Assembly: GCA_002687665.1 (NCBI GenBank)
Contig: NZAX01000005.1
Span: forward strand, 2,572-18,562
Source: Flavobacteriaceae bacterium
GTDB lineage: Bacteria; Bacteroidota; Bacteroidia; Flavobacteriales; Flavobacteriaceae
DNA: 15,991 nt
Direction: 5' to 3'
Shown: positions 6,821 through 14,721 of the stretch, piece by piece
How the letters are laid out: every line of letters begins with the position of its first letter
Position numbering within the stretch: the stretch's first letter is position 1
Translations under genes and position numbers: made by a program
Notes under the pieces: generated by a model
The model's database searches: none
The model's input: only the letters and a program-made list of their open reading frames with translations
What the model was told of the DNA's origin: nothing

Positions 6821-8107
6821 CTAGAGGTAATCCAAAAGTGTCTCCATGGCCATCCCTCTTGACCCCTTGATCAGGATTTCTGTTTGTTCAAAAGTGTTTT
6901 GGGTGAGGTACTTTTTAACCTCCTCTAGCGATTTATAGCGATTTACTCTTGGATCATTGGATAGGGTTCTGAAAAACTGCTCACCGACCACTACGATACT
7001 TTCAATTTCTGAGGATACTAATTCATCCAGTATTTCTTGGTGTGCTTCTTTGCTATATGTACCCAATTCAAACATATCCCCCAAAATTACAGCTCCTTTA
7101 TTTTTTTTGTTACTGATAAAAGAAGTGATTGAAGCTTTCATGCTACTTGGGTTTGCATTGTAGGCATCCAATATGATTTTGTAGTTGCCTTTTTGGATGC
7201 TTTGCGATCGGTTGTTGGTGGACTCGTATGAGGAAATTCCCTCGTTGATTTGATCATTACTCAGGTTAAAAAACTTACCCAAAGCTACTGCAGCAGCTAT
7301 GTTTGTGTAATTATATTCGCCATACAGTTGACTCTGAATAGTTATTTCATCTACAGTCATCACAAGTGGTTTGGATTTTCTTCTTAAGTATTTTAAACTA
7401 CAGTTAGCATCCGTGTGTTCACCAAAAGTATAATTAGGCTTGTATGACATCCATTTTCTTTGAAGTGGGTCGTCAATGTTTAAAAAAATAGTCCCTCCCG
7501 TATTTGAAAGGTATTTATACAATTCAGATTTCCCTTTGATCACTCCTTCAATACTTCCAAATCCCTCCAAGTGGGCTTTGCCGAAGTTGGTGATTAGTCC
7601 AAGCTGAGGTTTTGCCAGTTGACATAAAAAATCAATTTCTTTTTGGTGATTCGCACCCATCTCAATAATTCCAATTTCTGTATTTTCATTAAAATTGAGT
7701 AGGGTTAGAGGAACACCGATATGATTGTTGAAATTACCTTGGGTGGCATTGGTAATAAATTTTTTGGCCAACACATTATTTATTAGTTCTTTAGTGGTGG
7801 TTTTTCCATTACTACCAGTTAAAGCAATAACTTTAGCCTTTAATTTACTCCTATGATAACCAGCTAGGTATTGTAAAGATTGGAGTGTGTTTTTAACTAA
7901 AATTAACTGATTATTTTTTTCTGCAATTTCTACTCGGTCAACAAGTGCAAATTTTGCACCTTTTTCAATTGCTTCCAGTGCATATTGATTGCCATCAAAT
8001 TTTTCACCTTTCAAGGCCACAAAAAAAGAGTCCTGGGTTACTTTTCGACTATCGGTTACTATTCCTGAGGAATTTTTAAAGTAATCGTATAGATGGATTA
8101 TATTCAT
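6821..8107 (-). CDS. murF: UDP-N-acetylmuramoyl-tripeptide--D-alanyl-D-alanine ligase
   Basis: This cytoplasmic Mur ligase adds D-Ala-D-Ala to the UDP-MurNAc tripeptide, the last soluble step of peptidoglycan precursor synthesis. It has 428 residues, slightly short for MurF but complete. The N-terminal substrate domain shows SGIVTDSRKV and FFVALKGEKFDGNQ. The central domain has the ATP-binding loop TGSNGKTTTKE (about 97-107), followed by TQGNFNNHIGVPLTLL and EMGANHQKEID, both typical of MurF. The C-terminal domain includes DAYNANPSSMKAS, a MurF hallmark. ATG 8107 is the only sensible start, as the residues after it align with the family N-terminus. It is immediately preceded by the U-tract of a terminator, with no room for a Shine-Dalgarno site. 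It sits 34 bp downstream of gldJ, an arrangement also known in other gliding Bacteroidota. Confidence 0.95.
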   Translation of the reverse strand: MNIIHLYDYFKNSSGIVTDSRKVTQDSFFVALKGEKFDGNQYALEAIEKGAKFALVDRVEIAEKNNQLILVKNTLQSLQYLAGYHRSKLKAKVIALTGSNGKTTTKELINNVLAKKFITNATQGNFNNHIGVPLTLLNFNENTEIGIIEMGANHQKEIDFLCQLAKPQLGLITNFGKAHLEGFGSIEGVIKGKSELYKYLSNTGGTIFLNIDDPLQRKWMSYKPNYTFGEHTDANCSLKYLRRKSKPLVMTVDEITIQSQLYGEYNYTNIAAAVALGKFFNLSNDQINEGISSYESTNNRSQSIQKGNYKIILDAYNANPSSMKASITSFISNKKNKGAVILGDMFELGTYSKEAHQEILDELVSSEIESIVVVGEQFFRTLSNDPRVNRYKSLEEVKKYLTQNTFEQTEILIKGSRGMAMETLLDYL

Positions 8108-8134
8108 AAAAAAAAGGCATCAATTCGATGCCTT
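8108..8134 (-). terminator. Intrinsic terminator between gldJ and murF, U-tract abutting the murF ATG
   Basis: On the (-) strand the stem AAGGCATC / GATGCCTT (8 bp, perfect; + strand 8127-8134 and 8114-8121) closes a 5-nt loop and runs straight into a T-tract, eight T in total at 8115-8108. The next three bases are the murF start codon (8107-8105). The stem begins 7 bp after the gldJ stop codon. The form is textbook for an intrinsic terminator, and its fusion to a downstream start codon is unusual. Confidence 0.8.
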
Positions 8135-8141
8135 ATTTTGT

Positions 8142-9842
8142 TTATCTACCGCGTTTATGTCTTGCGGTCTTTTTGATTCTGCTTTTTTCTCCTAGCCTCG
8201 ACATTGCACATCTAAATCCAATGTAATCGGTTGCGATGTATTGTGGAAGGTACCTTCGCTGGGCAGGGTCTAACCAATATGCGCGATCTTTCCATGATCC
8301 TCCTTTATAAACTCTTACTTCATCCGTAATCAATGAAGTTCTGCGTTCAGATTTATCTATATTTCTGACAATATTTCCCTCGTCGTCTAATGTTACCTTT
8401 GGATGTATGGGTGCGTCGTACATTCCAGCGGTTTCAGGTCTTTTGTTTGGATTGTCATCGTCAGTGTTGTTGTAACTGGCAAAAAGTCTTGTGGATTCTT
8501 TATCACCATCTCTGAAGTTTCGATTATCGCTTTCAGAGAAATTTTGTCTCAAGAAGGTTTCTTCCTCGTCAATTGGAACTTTGTCCAAGTCACCAGGAAG
8601 TCTTTTGAGCATTACTTTTCCATTGGGTAAAGTATCATATACTAATTCATCTGGAGATAGAATCGTTGCTTTTCCATCTTCGCCAATTGCATTTTTCAAA
8701 TAGATGTTCCCTCTGTAATAATTAAAGTCATTTGCTTCATCATCTATTATTGGTCGATAAACATCTGATACCCATTCTGCTACGTTTCCAGCCATATCGT
8801 ATACTCCAAAGTCATTAGGTGGATAGCTTTTTACCTGAACGGTAATGTCGCCACCGTCATCTGACCATCCAGCAATTCCACCATAATCTCCTTTTCCGAA
8901 TTTAAAATTTGCCAACTGGTCACCTTCGCTTCTCCTTTCGTCAGATCTAGTATATTCACCAGACCAAGGGTATTTTTTCTTGCCTCTATAGGTGTTGTAT
9001 TCTCTATCACCAACCAGTGCTAATGCTGCATATTCCCATTCTGCCTCGGTAGGAAGTCTGTATGAGGGAAGTAAAACACCCTTAGATACCCCTGCATATA
9101 CGTTTACAGTAGCAGTATCTTTTTTCATAGTGCCTCTTTTACCCATAAGACTATCAGAGGCCATCAGCCCACCATAGGAGGTTTCGGGTCGCTTAAGATA
9201 GGCTTCAGTATTGAAAGTACTGTTGGCGTTTACTACTCCTCCATCTACTTCGCCATACCTGATATTTTTTTGGACAAAAGATTCTCTTTCAAGTATGAAT
9301 TCATTTACCCTATTTGTTCTCCACTCAGAAAATTGAACTGCTTGCAACCAGTTGATACCGACAACAGGATACTCTGCATATGCAGGATGTCTCAAATAGT
9401 TAGTGGTGAGTTCTTCCATATACCCCAATGTGTTTCTCCATACCAATGTATCAGGTAAAGCGCCTTCATAAATTTGTCTGTAACGGGATTCACTCAATGG
9501 GAATACTGTTTCCAACCAGTCCAAATATTCCATGTACATAAGATTGGTTACTTCCGTTTCATCAATGTAAAATGACATTACGTGCTGTTGGGTAGGAGAA
9601 TTATTCCAGTCGTGAAGAACATCGTCTTGAACTTGCCCTTTGGTATATGTTCCTCCTTCGATAAAGACTAAACCTGGACCATTTTCTTGATCCTCAAATT
9701 CAATGTTGTATTGAAAACCTCCATCTTTAGAATTTATGCCCCATCCTGTAGCACGGGACATGTTGTTTCTTCCTCCACATGCCACCATTAGAACTGCTGT
9801 AAAAGCAACAATAATAGTCTCTTTTAAAAAATTAATTTTCAT
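8142..9842 (-). CDS. gldJ: Gliding motility / T9SS lipoprotein GldJ
   Basis: GldJ is an outer-membrane-associated lipoprotein needed for gliding and for stability of other T9SS parts (known from Flavobacterium johnsoniae). The 566-residue product has a lipoprotein signal with lipobox MVAC (Cys22). It then has the GldJ-typical ATGWGINSKDGGFQYN segment and an FGE/SUMF1-fold domain from about residue 57 (GLVFIEGGTYTKG) to 550 (YIGFRCAMSR). Other recognisable pieces are YIDETEVTN, LRHPAYAEYPVVGINW, RLPTEAEWEYAA and MAGNVAEWVSD. Only two Cys exist (Cys22 and the one in FRCAM), so the cysteine pair of true formylglycine-generating enzymes is absent and catalysis is not expected. GldK is the main alternative, but the TGW...GGFQYN opening and the murF neighbour favour GldJ. 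The last 15 residues contain nine basic residues. porV is divergent, and the gene ends in a terminator. Confidence 0.92.
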   Translation of the reverse strand: MKINFLKETIIVAFTAVLMVACGGRNNMSRATGWGINSKDGGFQYNIEFEDQENGPGLVFIEGGTYTKGQVQDDVLHDWNNSPTQQHVMSFYIDETEVTNLMYMEYLDWLETVFPLSESRYRQIYEGALPDTLVWRNTLGYMEELTTNYLRHPAYAEYPVVGINWLQAVQFSEWRTNRVNEFILERESFVQKNIRYGEVDGGVVNANSTFNTEAYLKRPETSYGGLMASDSLMGKRGTMKKDTATVNVYAGVSKGVLLPSYRLPTEAEWEYAALALVGDREYNTYRGKKKYPWSGEYTRSDERRSEGDQLANFKFGKGDYGGIAGWSDDGGDITVQVKSYPPNDFGVYDMAGNVAEWVSDVYRPIIDDEANDFNYYRGNIYLKNAIGEDGKATILSPDELVYDTLPNGKVMLKRLPGDLDKVPIDEEETFLRQNFSESDNRNFRDGDKESTRLFASYNNTDDDNPNKRPETAGMYDAPIHPKVTLDDEGNIVRNIDKSERRTSLITDEVRVYKGGSWKDRAYWLDPAQRRYLPQYIATDYIGFRCAMSRLGEKSRIKKTARHKRGR

Positions 9843-10066
9843 AGGATCAATATGTCTAATTTTTAATGCAATATACTAATTATATGAGTCTTACATACCA
9901 CTTTATAATCAATGCATTAAGCTTTCACCTCTGAATAACGTTTTAAATAAAGAAATATTATGCATATCAAACAAAAATTAATTTATTCCATTTGTTGATA
10001 AATAGTTGAATATTAAAAACAACAAATCTAGCCATGTTGCGTTATCAATTGGAAAACATCATAAAG
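9843..10066. promoter_or_regulatory. Divergent gldJ-porV regulatory region
   Basis: This is a very AT-rich region that must hold the promoters of both T9SS genes. It contains two ATGCAT palindromes in slightly larger perfect ones, AATGCATT (9911-9918) and TATGCATA (9959-9966), plus a related TAATGCAATA at 9864-9873. These could be operator half-sites shared by the two genes, which is inference. I see no clean TTG/TAnnTTTG promoter on either strand. Confidence 0.4.
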
Positions 10067-11266
10067 ATGAAATCAACTTGCTCTGTGATTAGATTAATTG
10101 TTCTATTATTCATTGTCATTCAACTTAATGCTCAAGAACGGATAATCACCACCGGAGTTCCCTTTTTACTTATCACACCAGATGCCAGAGCTGCCGGAAT
10201 GGGGGAGCTTGGTGTAGCTACTTCTGCCGATGCCTACTCTCAACAATGGAATCCTGCAAAATATTCTTTCTCGGAGAGTAAAAGTGGTTTGGGTTTAAGC
10301 TATACTCCTTATCTGAGACAGATTGTAGATGATATTTTTTTGGGAAATTTAACTTATTTTATAAGAACTAACGAGAGAAGTGCGTGGGCTACAAGTTTTA
10401 AATACTTTAGTTATGGCAACGTTCAGTTTAATAAAATGATGTCCGGTACCATTATTGATCAGGGGTCAAAAAGACCTAACGAAATGACATTAGATTTGTC
10501 TTATTCTCTAAAGCTTAGTGAAAAGTTTTCCATGTCAGTAGCAGGAAGATTTTTGAGGTCTGATTTAAAGATTTCTACAGATTTGGATGCCACTTCAGCC
10601 AATAGTTTGGGTGTAGATATATCAGGTTTCTATCAAGGATCAACCTTTGATTTGGGAAGTTTAGATGGTTTGGCTAGGGCGGGATTTAGTTTTTCCAATA
10701 TTGGTCCAAGGCTAAAATATGATGAAGGAGGGCAGATGGACTTTATACCAACCAACCTAAGAGTTGGAAGCGGATTGGATTTGATTTTTGATCCCTCAAA
10801 TATTTTGGGTATTCATTTGGAGTTTTCCAAACTTTTAGTTCCAACACCAGAAGCTTTTTATGATAATAACAATTCTCTTAAAGGCTACAGACAACCCGAT
10901 GTTAATTTTTTTAATGGAATCTTCATGTCATTCAATGATGCACCGGGAGGTTTGAAAGAGGAACTTAAAGAAATTACATGGGCTTTAGGCTTTGAATATG
11001 TATTTGCCAAAACTTTGGCTTTGAGATCGGGTTACTTCAATGAAAGCGAAGAAAAAGGATCACGAAAATACATGACTTTTGGTGCAGGTGTAAAACTCAA
11101 TGGGATTGTTATTGATATATCTTATTTGTCGTCCATGTCAAAAATCAGAAACCCACTTGAAAATACCCTAAGGTTTTCCTTAAGTTTCAACTTTGATGGA
11201 TTAGGATTACAGCCACTTCCAGAAGAAGGTCAAGCTTCTGACAAAGGGTCCGTTTCAATGCAATGA
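10067..11266 (+). CDS. porV: Type IX secretion system outer-membrane protein PorV (LptO)
   Basis: PorV is a FadL-like outer-membrane beta-barrel that takes substrates from the T9SS translocon SprA and hands them to the sortase PorU at the cell surface. The product has 399 residues. Residues 1-23 are a signal peptide (basic start, LIVLLFIVIQ core, ending LNAQ). The mature N-terminus has the family signature TTGVPFLLITPDARAAGMG followed by GVATSADAYSQQWNPAKY. The rest alternates in amphipathic strands rich in aromatic and Gly residues, as expected for a barrel. The frame extends upstream to ATG 10034, but that would add 11 polar residues ahead of the signal peptide, so ATG 10067 is preferred. 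porU, often adjacent to porV in this phylum, is absent, and gldJ occupies the upstream side in divergent orientation. Confidence 0.95.
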   Translation: MKSTCSVIRLIVLLFIVIQLNAQERIITTGVPFLLITPDARAAGMGELGVATSADAYSQQWNPAKYSFSESKSGLGLSYTPYLRQIVDDIFLGNLTYFIRTNERSAWATSFKYFSYGNVQFNKMMSGTIIDQGSKRPNEMTLDLSYSLKLSEKFSMSVAGRFLRSDLKISTDLDATSANSLGVDISGFYQGSTFDLGSLDGLARAGFSFSNIGPRLKYDEGGQMDFIPTNLRVGSGLDLIFDPSNILGIHLEFSKLLVPTPEAFYDNNNSLKGYRQPDVNFFNGIFMSFNDAPGGLKEELKEITWALGFEYVFAKTLALRSGYFNESEEKGSRKYMTFGAGVKLNGIVIDISYLSSMSKIRNPLENTLRFSLSFNFDGLGLQPLPEEGQASDKGSVSMQ

Positions 11267-11318
11267 TTCTTATTTGTCAATTTCATAAATATATTTTTAT
11301 CAAAAGGACATAATTCAG

Positions 11319-11326
11319 TAATTTTG
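11319..11326 (+). promoter_or_regulatory. Candidate -7 box (TAATTTTG) for the pdhA-pdhC run
   Basis: It is an exact TAnnTTTG match 34 nt before the pdhA ATG, between porV and pdhA. No TTG -33 element is found at the usual spacing, and the nearest TTG (11274-11276) is too far. The position suits a 5' leader of about 28 nt. Confidence 0.35.
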
Positions 11327-11360
11327 AAAATATTTTGAAATTGAATATCACAATCTTTTA

Positions 11361-12362
11361 ATGAAAAAAATAACCAAGGCTACCTATTTGAAATGGTATG
11401 AGGATATGTTCTTTTGGCGAAAGTTTGAAGACAAATTGGCTGCTGTTTATATCCAACAAAAAGTTAGGGGATTTCTCCATCTTTATAATGGTCAAGAAGC
11501 CATACTGGCTGGGGCAATTCACGTTATGGAATTGGGGAAGGATAGAATGATAACAGCCTACAGAAATCACGTACAACCCATCGGGATGGGAGTTGATCCC
11601 AAACAAGTGATGGCAGAACTTTTTGGTAAGTCAACAGGTACTTCCATGGGATTGGGAGGATCCATGCATATTTTTTCTAAAGAATTCAATTTTCATGGGG
11701 GTCATGGTATAGTAGGAGGTCAAATACCTCTGGGTGCTGGGATGGCATTTGGAGACAAATATTTTGAAAGAGACAATGTAACCCTTTGTTTTATGGGTGA
11801 CGGGGCTGTTAGACAAGGTTCCCTTCACGAGACTTTAAACCTTGCAACCTTATGGCAATTACCAGTAGTTTTTGTAGTTGAAAATAACGGTTATGCTATG
11901 GGAACTTCTGTGGCAAGAACTGCTAGTCACCAAGAGATTTGGAAATTAGGGCTGGGTTATGAAATGCCCTGTGGACCTGTCGATGGAATGGATCCTGTTG
12001 CTGTGGCCAAAGGCTTGGACAAAGCCATTAAGCATGCCAGAGCCGGAAAAGGTCCTTCTTTCCTAGAGATGAAGACCTACCGCTACAGAGGACACTCTAT
12101 GTCTGATGCCCAAAAATACAGGACAAAGGAGGAGGTCGAGGAATACAGAAAAATTGATCCTATTACCCAAGTCAAAGAAATTATCCTTGATAACAAATAC
12201 GCAACAGAAAAACAGTTGGATGAGATTGAGGCTAAAGTTAAAGCAGTAGTGGCAGATTGTGAAAAGTTTGCAGAATCATCTCCTTTCCCTGAAAAATCTG
12301 TGATGTATGACGCGGTATATGAGCAAGAAGACTATCCCTTTTTAAAGCATAAATTAGATTAG
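11361..12362 (+). CDS. pdhA: Pyruvate dehydrogenase E1 component, alpha subunit
   Basis: It is the thiamine-diphosphate-binding alpha chain of the alpha2beta2 E1, which decarboxylates pyruvate and reductively acetylates the E2 lipoyl group. It has 333 residues, the usual length. Visible motifs include YNGQEAILAG, ITAYRNH, GGSMHIF, HGIVGGQIPLGAG, and the ThDP motif from GDGAVRQGSLHE to VVFVVENN with its terminal Asn-Asn. YRYRGHSMSD matches the E1-alpha loop region. A branched-chain 2-oxoacid E1-alpha is the main alternative, but the pairing with a two-lipoyl pyruvate-type E2 and the SMxDAQKYRT-like region favour pyruvate. The gene starts 94 bp after porV and its stop is 1 bp before pdhC, so the two are surely co-transcribed and probably translationally coupled. 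The beta subunit is not in this window. Confidence 0.94.
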   Translation: MKKITKATYLKWYEDMFFWRKFEDKLAAVYIQQKVRGFLHLYNGQEAILAGAIHVMELGKDRMITAYRNHVQPIGMGVDPKQVMAELFGKSTGTSMGLGGSMHIFSKEFNFHGGHGIVGGQIPLGAGMAFGDKYFERDNVTLCFMGDGAVRQGSLHETLNLATLWQLPVVFVVENNGYAMGTSVARTASHQEIWKLGLGYEMPCGPVDGMDPVAVAKGLDKAIKHARAGKGPSFLEMKTYRYRGHSMSDAQKYRTKEEVEEYRKIDPITQVKEIILDNKYATEKQLDEIEAKVKAVVADCEKFAESSPFPEKSVMYDAVYEQEDYPFLKHKLD

Positions 12363-12363
12363 A

Positions 12364-14001
12364 ATGGCGGAACTGATAAACATGCCTCGTTTGAGTGATA
12401 CCATGGAAGAAGGCACGGTAGCCAAATGGTACAAGAAAGTAGGTGATACGGTTAAAGAAGGTGATATTCTTGCTGAGATTGAGACCGACAAAGCCACAAT
12501 GGAATTCGAGTCCTTTCAAGAGGGAGAACTGCTCCATATCGGAATTGAAGAAGGAGGAACAGCCCCTGTAGATTCTCTTTTGGCCATTATTGGATCCAAA
12601 GGTGAAGATATTAAGGACATGATTGGAGGTGCTGCAACAACATCTTCTCAAACAGAGGAATCATCAGAAACCTTCGATGCACCTCAGTCTCCAGTTGCAA
12701 TTGTAGAATCCAATGAAGAAAAAACAGCCATGCCTGAGGGTGTGGAGGTCATAACCATGCCCAGGTTGAGCGATACCATGGAAGAAGGTACCGTTGCGAA
12801 ATGGAATAAAAATGTAGGTGATCCCGTAAAGGAAGGAGATATTCTGGCAGAAATAGAAACGGACAAAGCCACGATGGAGTTTGAATCTTTCTACTCAGGA
12901 ACTTTGCTTTATATTGGTCTTGAAGAGGGACAATCTGCAGCGGTAGATTCAGTTTTGGCTGCCATAGGTAAAGAAGAGACAGATCCCGAGGCTGTAAAAG
13001 CAGCGATTGCTAGTAGTGTAGTATCAGTAAATCAAGTGGAGGAACCTAACGCTGAAGTTGTCTCAGCTGCGTTAGCTGAGCAAAAGCAAACTCCCAAGCC
13101 CGATTTAGCAGTACCTCAGTCCCCGATAGTGGCAAACGAAAATCACAACGGAAGATTGATCGCTTCTCCTCTGGCTAAAAAATTGGCCGAAGAAAAAGGA
13201 ATCAGTCTCCAACAAGTCAAAGGCTCCGGAGATGGAGGGAGAATCATCAAACGCGATATTGAAAATTTTAAAGGCTCAGCAGGTGGATTTGCTATTACCT
13301 CGGGTCCAAAAGGTGTGGAAAGCATAACTGAATTGGCTAACAGTTCAATGAGAAAGTCTATCGCTAAAAGACTCTCTGCTTCGAAATTTTCTGCCCCTCA
13401 CTATTACTTAGGGGTAGAATTGAATATGGACAATGCTATTGCATTCAGACAGCAATTTAATACCTTACCGGATACCAAAATTTCTTTCAACGACATTGTT
13501 CTCAAAGCTGTTGCACTGGCTTTGAAAGAACACCCTCAGGTCAATTCTCAGTGGTTTGAAGACAAGGTGGTTCAAAATCACCACGTACATTTGGGCGTGG
13601 CAATTGCTGTTGAGGATGGACTCGTAGTTCCTGTACTCAAATTCACTGACGAGATGGATTTGAGACAAATTGGAGTAACTGTCAAAGATTATGCCCTGAG
13701 GGCCAGAGATAAAAAATTGACCCCTGCTGAAATGGAAGGTAGCACCTTTACGGTCTCCAACCTGGGAATGTTTGGCATACAGGAGTTTACCTCCATAATC
13801 AATCAACCCAATTCGGCCATTCTATCCGTTGGCGCCATCGAGAAAAAACCTGTGGTGAAACAGGATGCAGTCGTTATTGGGAACACCATGAAGCTGACAT
13901 TGGCTTGTGATCATAGAACGGTTGATGGAGCTACTGGAGCACAGTTTTTACAATCTCTAAGGCTTTATATCGAAAACCCAATCCGACTTGTTGTTTCCTA
14001 A
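12364..14001 (+). CDS. pdhC: Pyruvate dehydrogenase E2, dihydrolipoamide acetyltransferase with two lipoyl domains
   Basis: It forms the core of the pyruvate dehydrogenase complex and moves the acetyl group from E1 to CoA. It has 545 residues. Lipoyl domain 1 spans about 3-77 with lipoyl-Lys43 in ETDKATMEF. Lipoyl domain 2 spans about 128-202 with Lys168 in the same motif. A Pro/Ala/Glu-rich linker leads to the E1/E3-binding domain at about 262-300 (IASPLAKKLAEEKGISLQQV, then GSGDGGRIIKRDI). The acyltransferase domain fills about 325-545 and ends with the catalytic DHRTVDGATGAQFL (His517, Asp521). All domains look intact. It begins 1 bp after pdhA. E1-beta and E3 genes are elsewhere, as is common for this pair in Bacteroidota. 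Confidence 0.96.
   Translation: MAELINMPRLSDTMEEGTVAKWYKKVGDTVKEGDILAEIETDKATMEFESFQEGELLHIGIEEGGTAPVDSLLAIIGSKGEDIKDMIGGAATTSSQTEESSETFDAPQSPVAIVESNEEKTAMPEGVEVITMPRLSDTMEEGTVAKWNKNVGDPVKEGDILAEIETDKATMEFESFYSGTLLYIGLEEGQSAAVDSVLAAIGKEETDPEAVKAAIASSVVSVNQVEEPNAEVVSAALAEQKQTPKPDLAVPQSPIVANENHNGRLIASPLAKKLAEEKGISLQQVKGSGDGGRIIKRDIENFKGSAGGFAITSGPKGVESITELANSSMRKSIAKRLSASKFSAPHYYLGVELNMDNAIAFRQQFNTLPDTKISFNDIVLKAVALALKEHPQVNSQWFEDKVVQNHHVHLGVAIAVEDGLVVPVLKFTDEMDLRQIGVTVKDYALRARDKKLTPAEMEGSTFTVSNLGMFGIQEFTSIINQPNSAILSVGAIEKKPVVKQDAVVIGNTMKLTLACDHRTVDGATGAQFLQSLRLYIENPIRLVVS
12382..12891 (+). repeat. In-frame tandem duplication of the lipoyl domain in pdhC
   Basis: DNA at 12382-12516 and 12757-12891 encodes nearly the same 45 residues, offset by exactly 125 codons. 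The block MPRLSDTMEEGTVAKW is identical in both, as is EGDILAEIETDKATMEFESF. The nucleotide copies differ at many third positions, so the duplication is old and kept by selection, not a recent assembly or recombination product. Confidence 0.85.
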
Positions 14002-14040
14002 TACAGGAATACCTTGACCTGACCCTAAAAATTAAAACGA

Positions 14041-14715
14041 ATGAAAACCCTTCTTGTTACAGGTGCCAGTAGGGGAGTAGGCTTTGAGATTTGTAAAAAA
14101 GCCTCTGCCAATGGCCATAGGGCCATTGCCCTCTCCAGAAACATATCGCCATTAAAGGGTATACCTAATGTTCACCCTTTTTCGGTAGACCTGTCCCTTG
14201 AGTCGGAAGTAGTTGATTTTGTTAAAGAAATCAGCACCTCTTTTAAAAGTATTGATGTGCTGATCAACAATGCAGGAAGTTTGATCAATAAGCCATTTTT
14301 AGAAATTTCTTCCTCCGATTTTGAAGCTGTTTTTAAGGTCAACATTTTTGCTGTAGCAACCCTTACTCGATTGATTCTACCCATTATGAATGCCAAAGGG
14401 CACGTTCTCAATATTACTAGTATTGGCGGGGTTCAAGGAAGTGCAAAGTTCCCGGGCCTATCGGCCTATAGTAGCAGTAAGGGAGCCTTGGTTATACTCA
14501 CAGAGCTTTTGGCAGAGGAGTTCAAAGACAGTGGTCCCTCGTTTAATGCGCTTGCTCTAGGTGCTGTGCAAACAGAGATGTTGGAAGAAGCTTTTCCCGG
14601 TTATAAAGCCCCCGTAAGTGCAGCACAAATGGCGGAATATATCATTGATTTTGCCTTAAAGGGACATCAGTTTTACAATGGGAAGGTGTTGCCAATTTCC
14701 TCTTCAACTCCATAG
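14041..14715 (+). CDS. Short-chain dehydrogenase/reductase (classical SDR)
   Basis: This 224-residue oxidoreductase uses NAD(P). The Rossmann glycine motif is TGASRGVG (7-14), with an early LSRN (31-34) where an Arg after the second strand suggests NADP(H). NNAG is at 76-79, Asn101 in KVNIF, catalytic Ser127 in ITSIGG, and Tyr143-x-x-x-Lys147 in SAYSSSKGAL. The catalytic tetrad is complete. Length is slightly short but within range. The substrate cannot be inferred. The nearest classes are 3-oxoacyl-ACP reductase-like or sepiapterin-reductase-like SDRs. It begins 39 bp after pdhC with no visible terminator between, and ends 6 bp before the SprT-like gene, so it likely belongs to the same transcript. 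Confidence 0.9.
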   Translation: MKTLLVTGASRGVGFEICKKASANGHRAIALSRNISPLKGIPNVHPFSVDLSLESEVVDFVKEISTSFKSIDVLINNAGSLINKPFLEISSSDFEAVFKVNIFAVATLTRLILPIMNAKGHVLNITSIGGVQGSAKFPGLSAYSSSKGALVILTELLAEEFKDSGPSFNALALGAVQTEMLEEAFPGYKAPVSAAQMAEYIIDFALKGHQFYNGKVLPISSSTP

Positions 14716-14721
14716 GTCAGG

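Noticed and set aside
8142..9842. GldJ as the formylglycine-generating enzyme that matures the nearby sulfatase
   Set aside because: The FGE-like fold is present, but the cysteine pair needed for catalysis is absent (only the lipobox Cys and one near the C-terminus), and the protein matches GldJ along its length.
10034..10066. ATG at 10034 as the porV start
   Set aside because: It would place 11 polar residues before an otherwise perfect signal peptide that begins at 10067.
12238..12651. 137-residue open frame on the (-) strand across the pdhA-pdhC junction
   Set aside because: It lies opposite two well-supported genes, has no recognisable domain, and its frame is a by-product of their codon pattern.
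12382..12891. Lipoyl repeat in pdhC as an assembly error or recent recombination
   Set aside because: The copies differ at many synonymous positions and multi-lipoyl E2 proteins are normal.
13465..13806. 113-residue (-) strand open frame within pdhC
   Set aside because: It is antisense to the conserved E2 catalytic domain and has no family resemblance or upstream signals.
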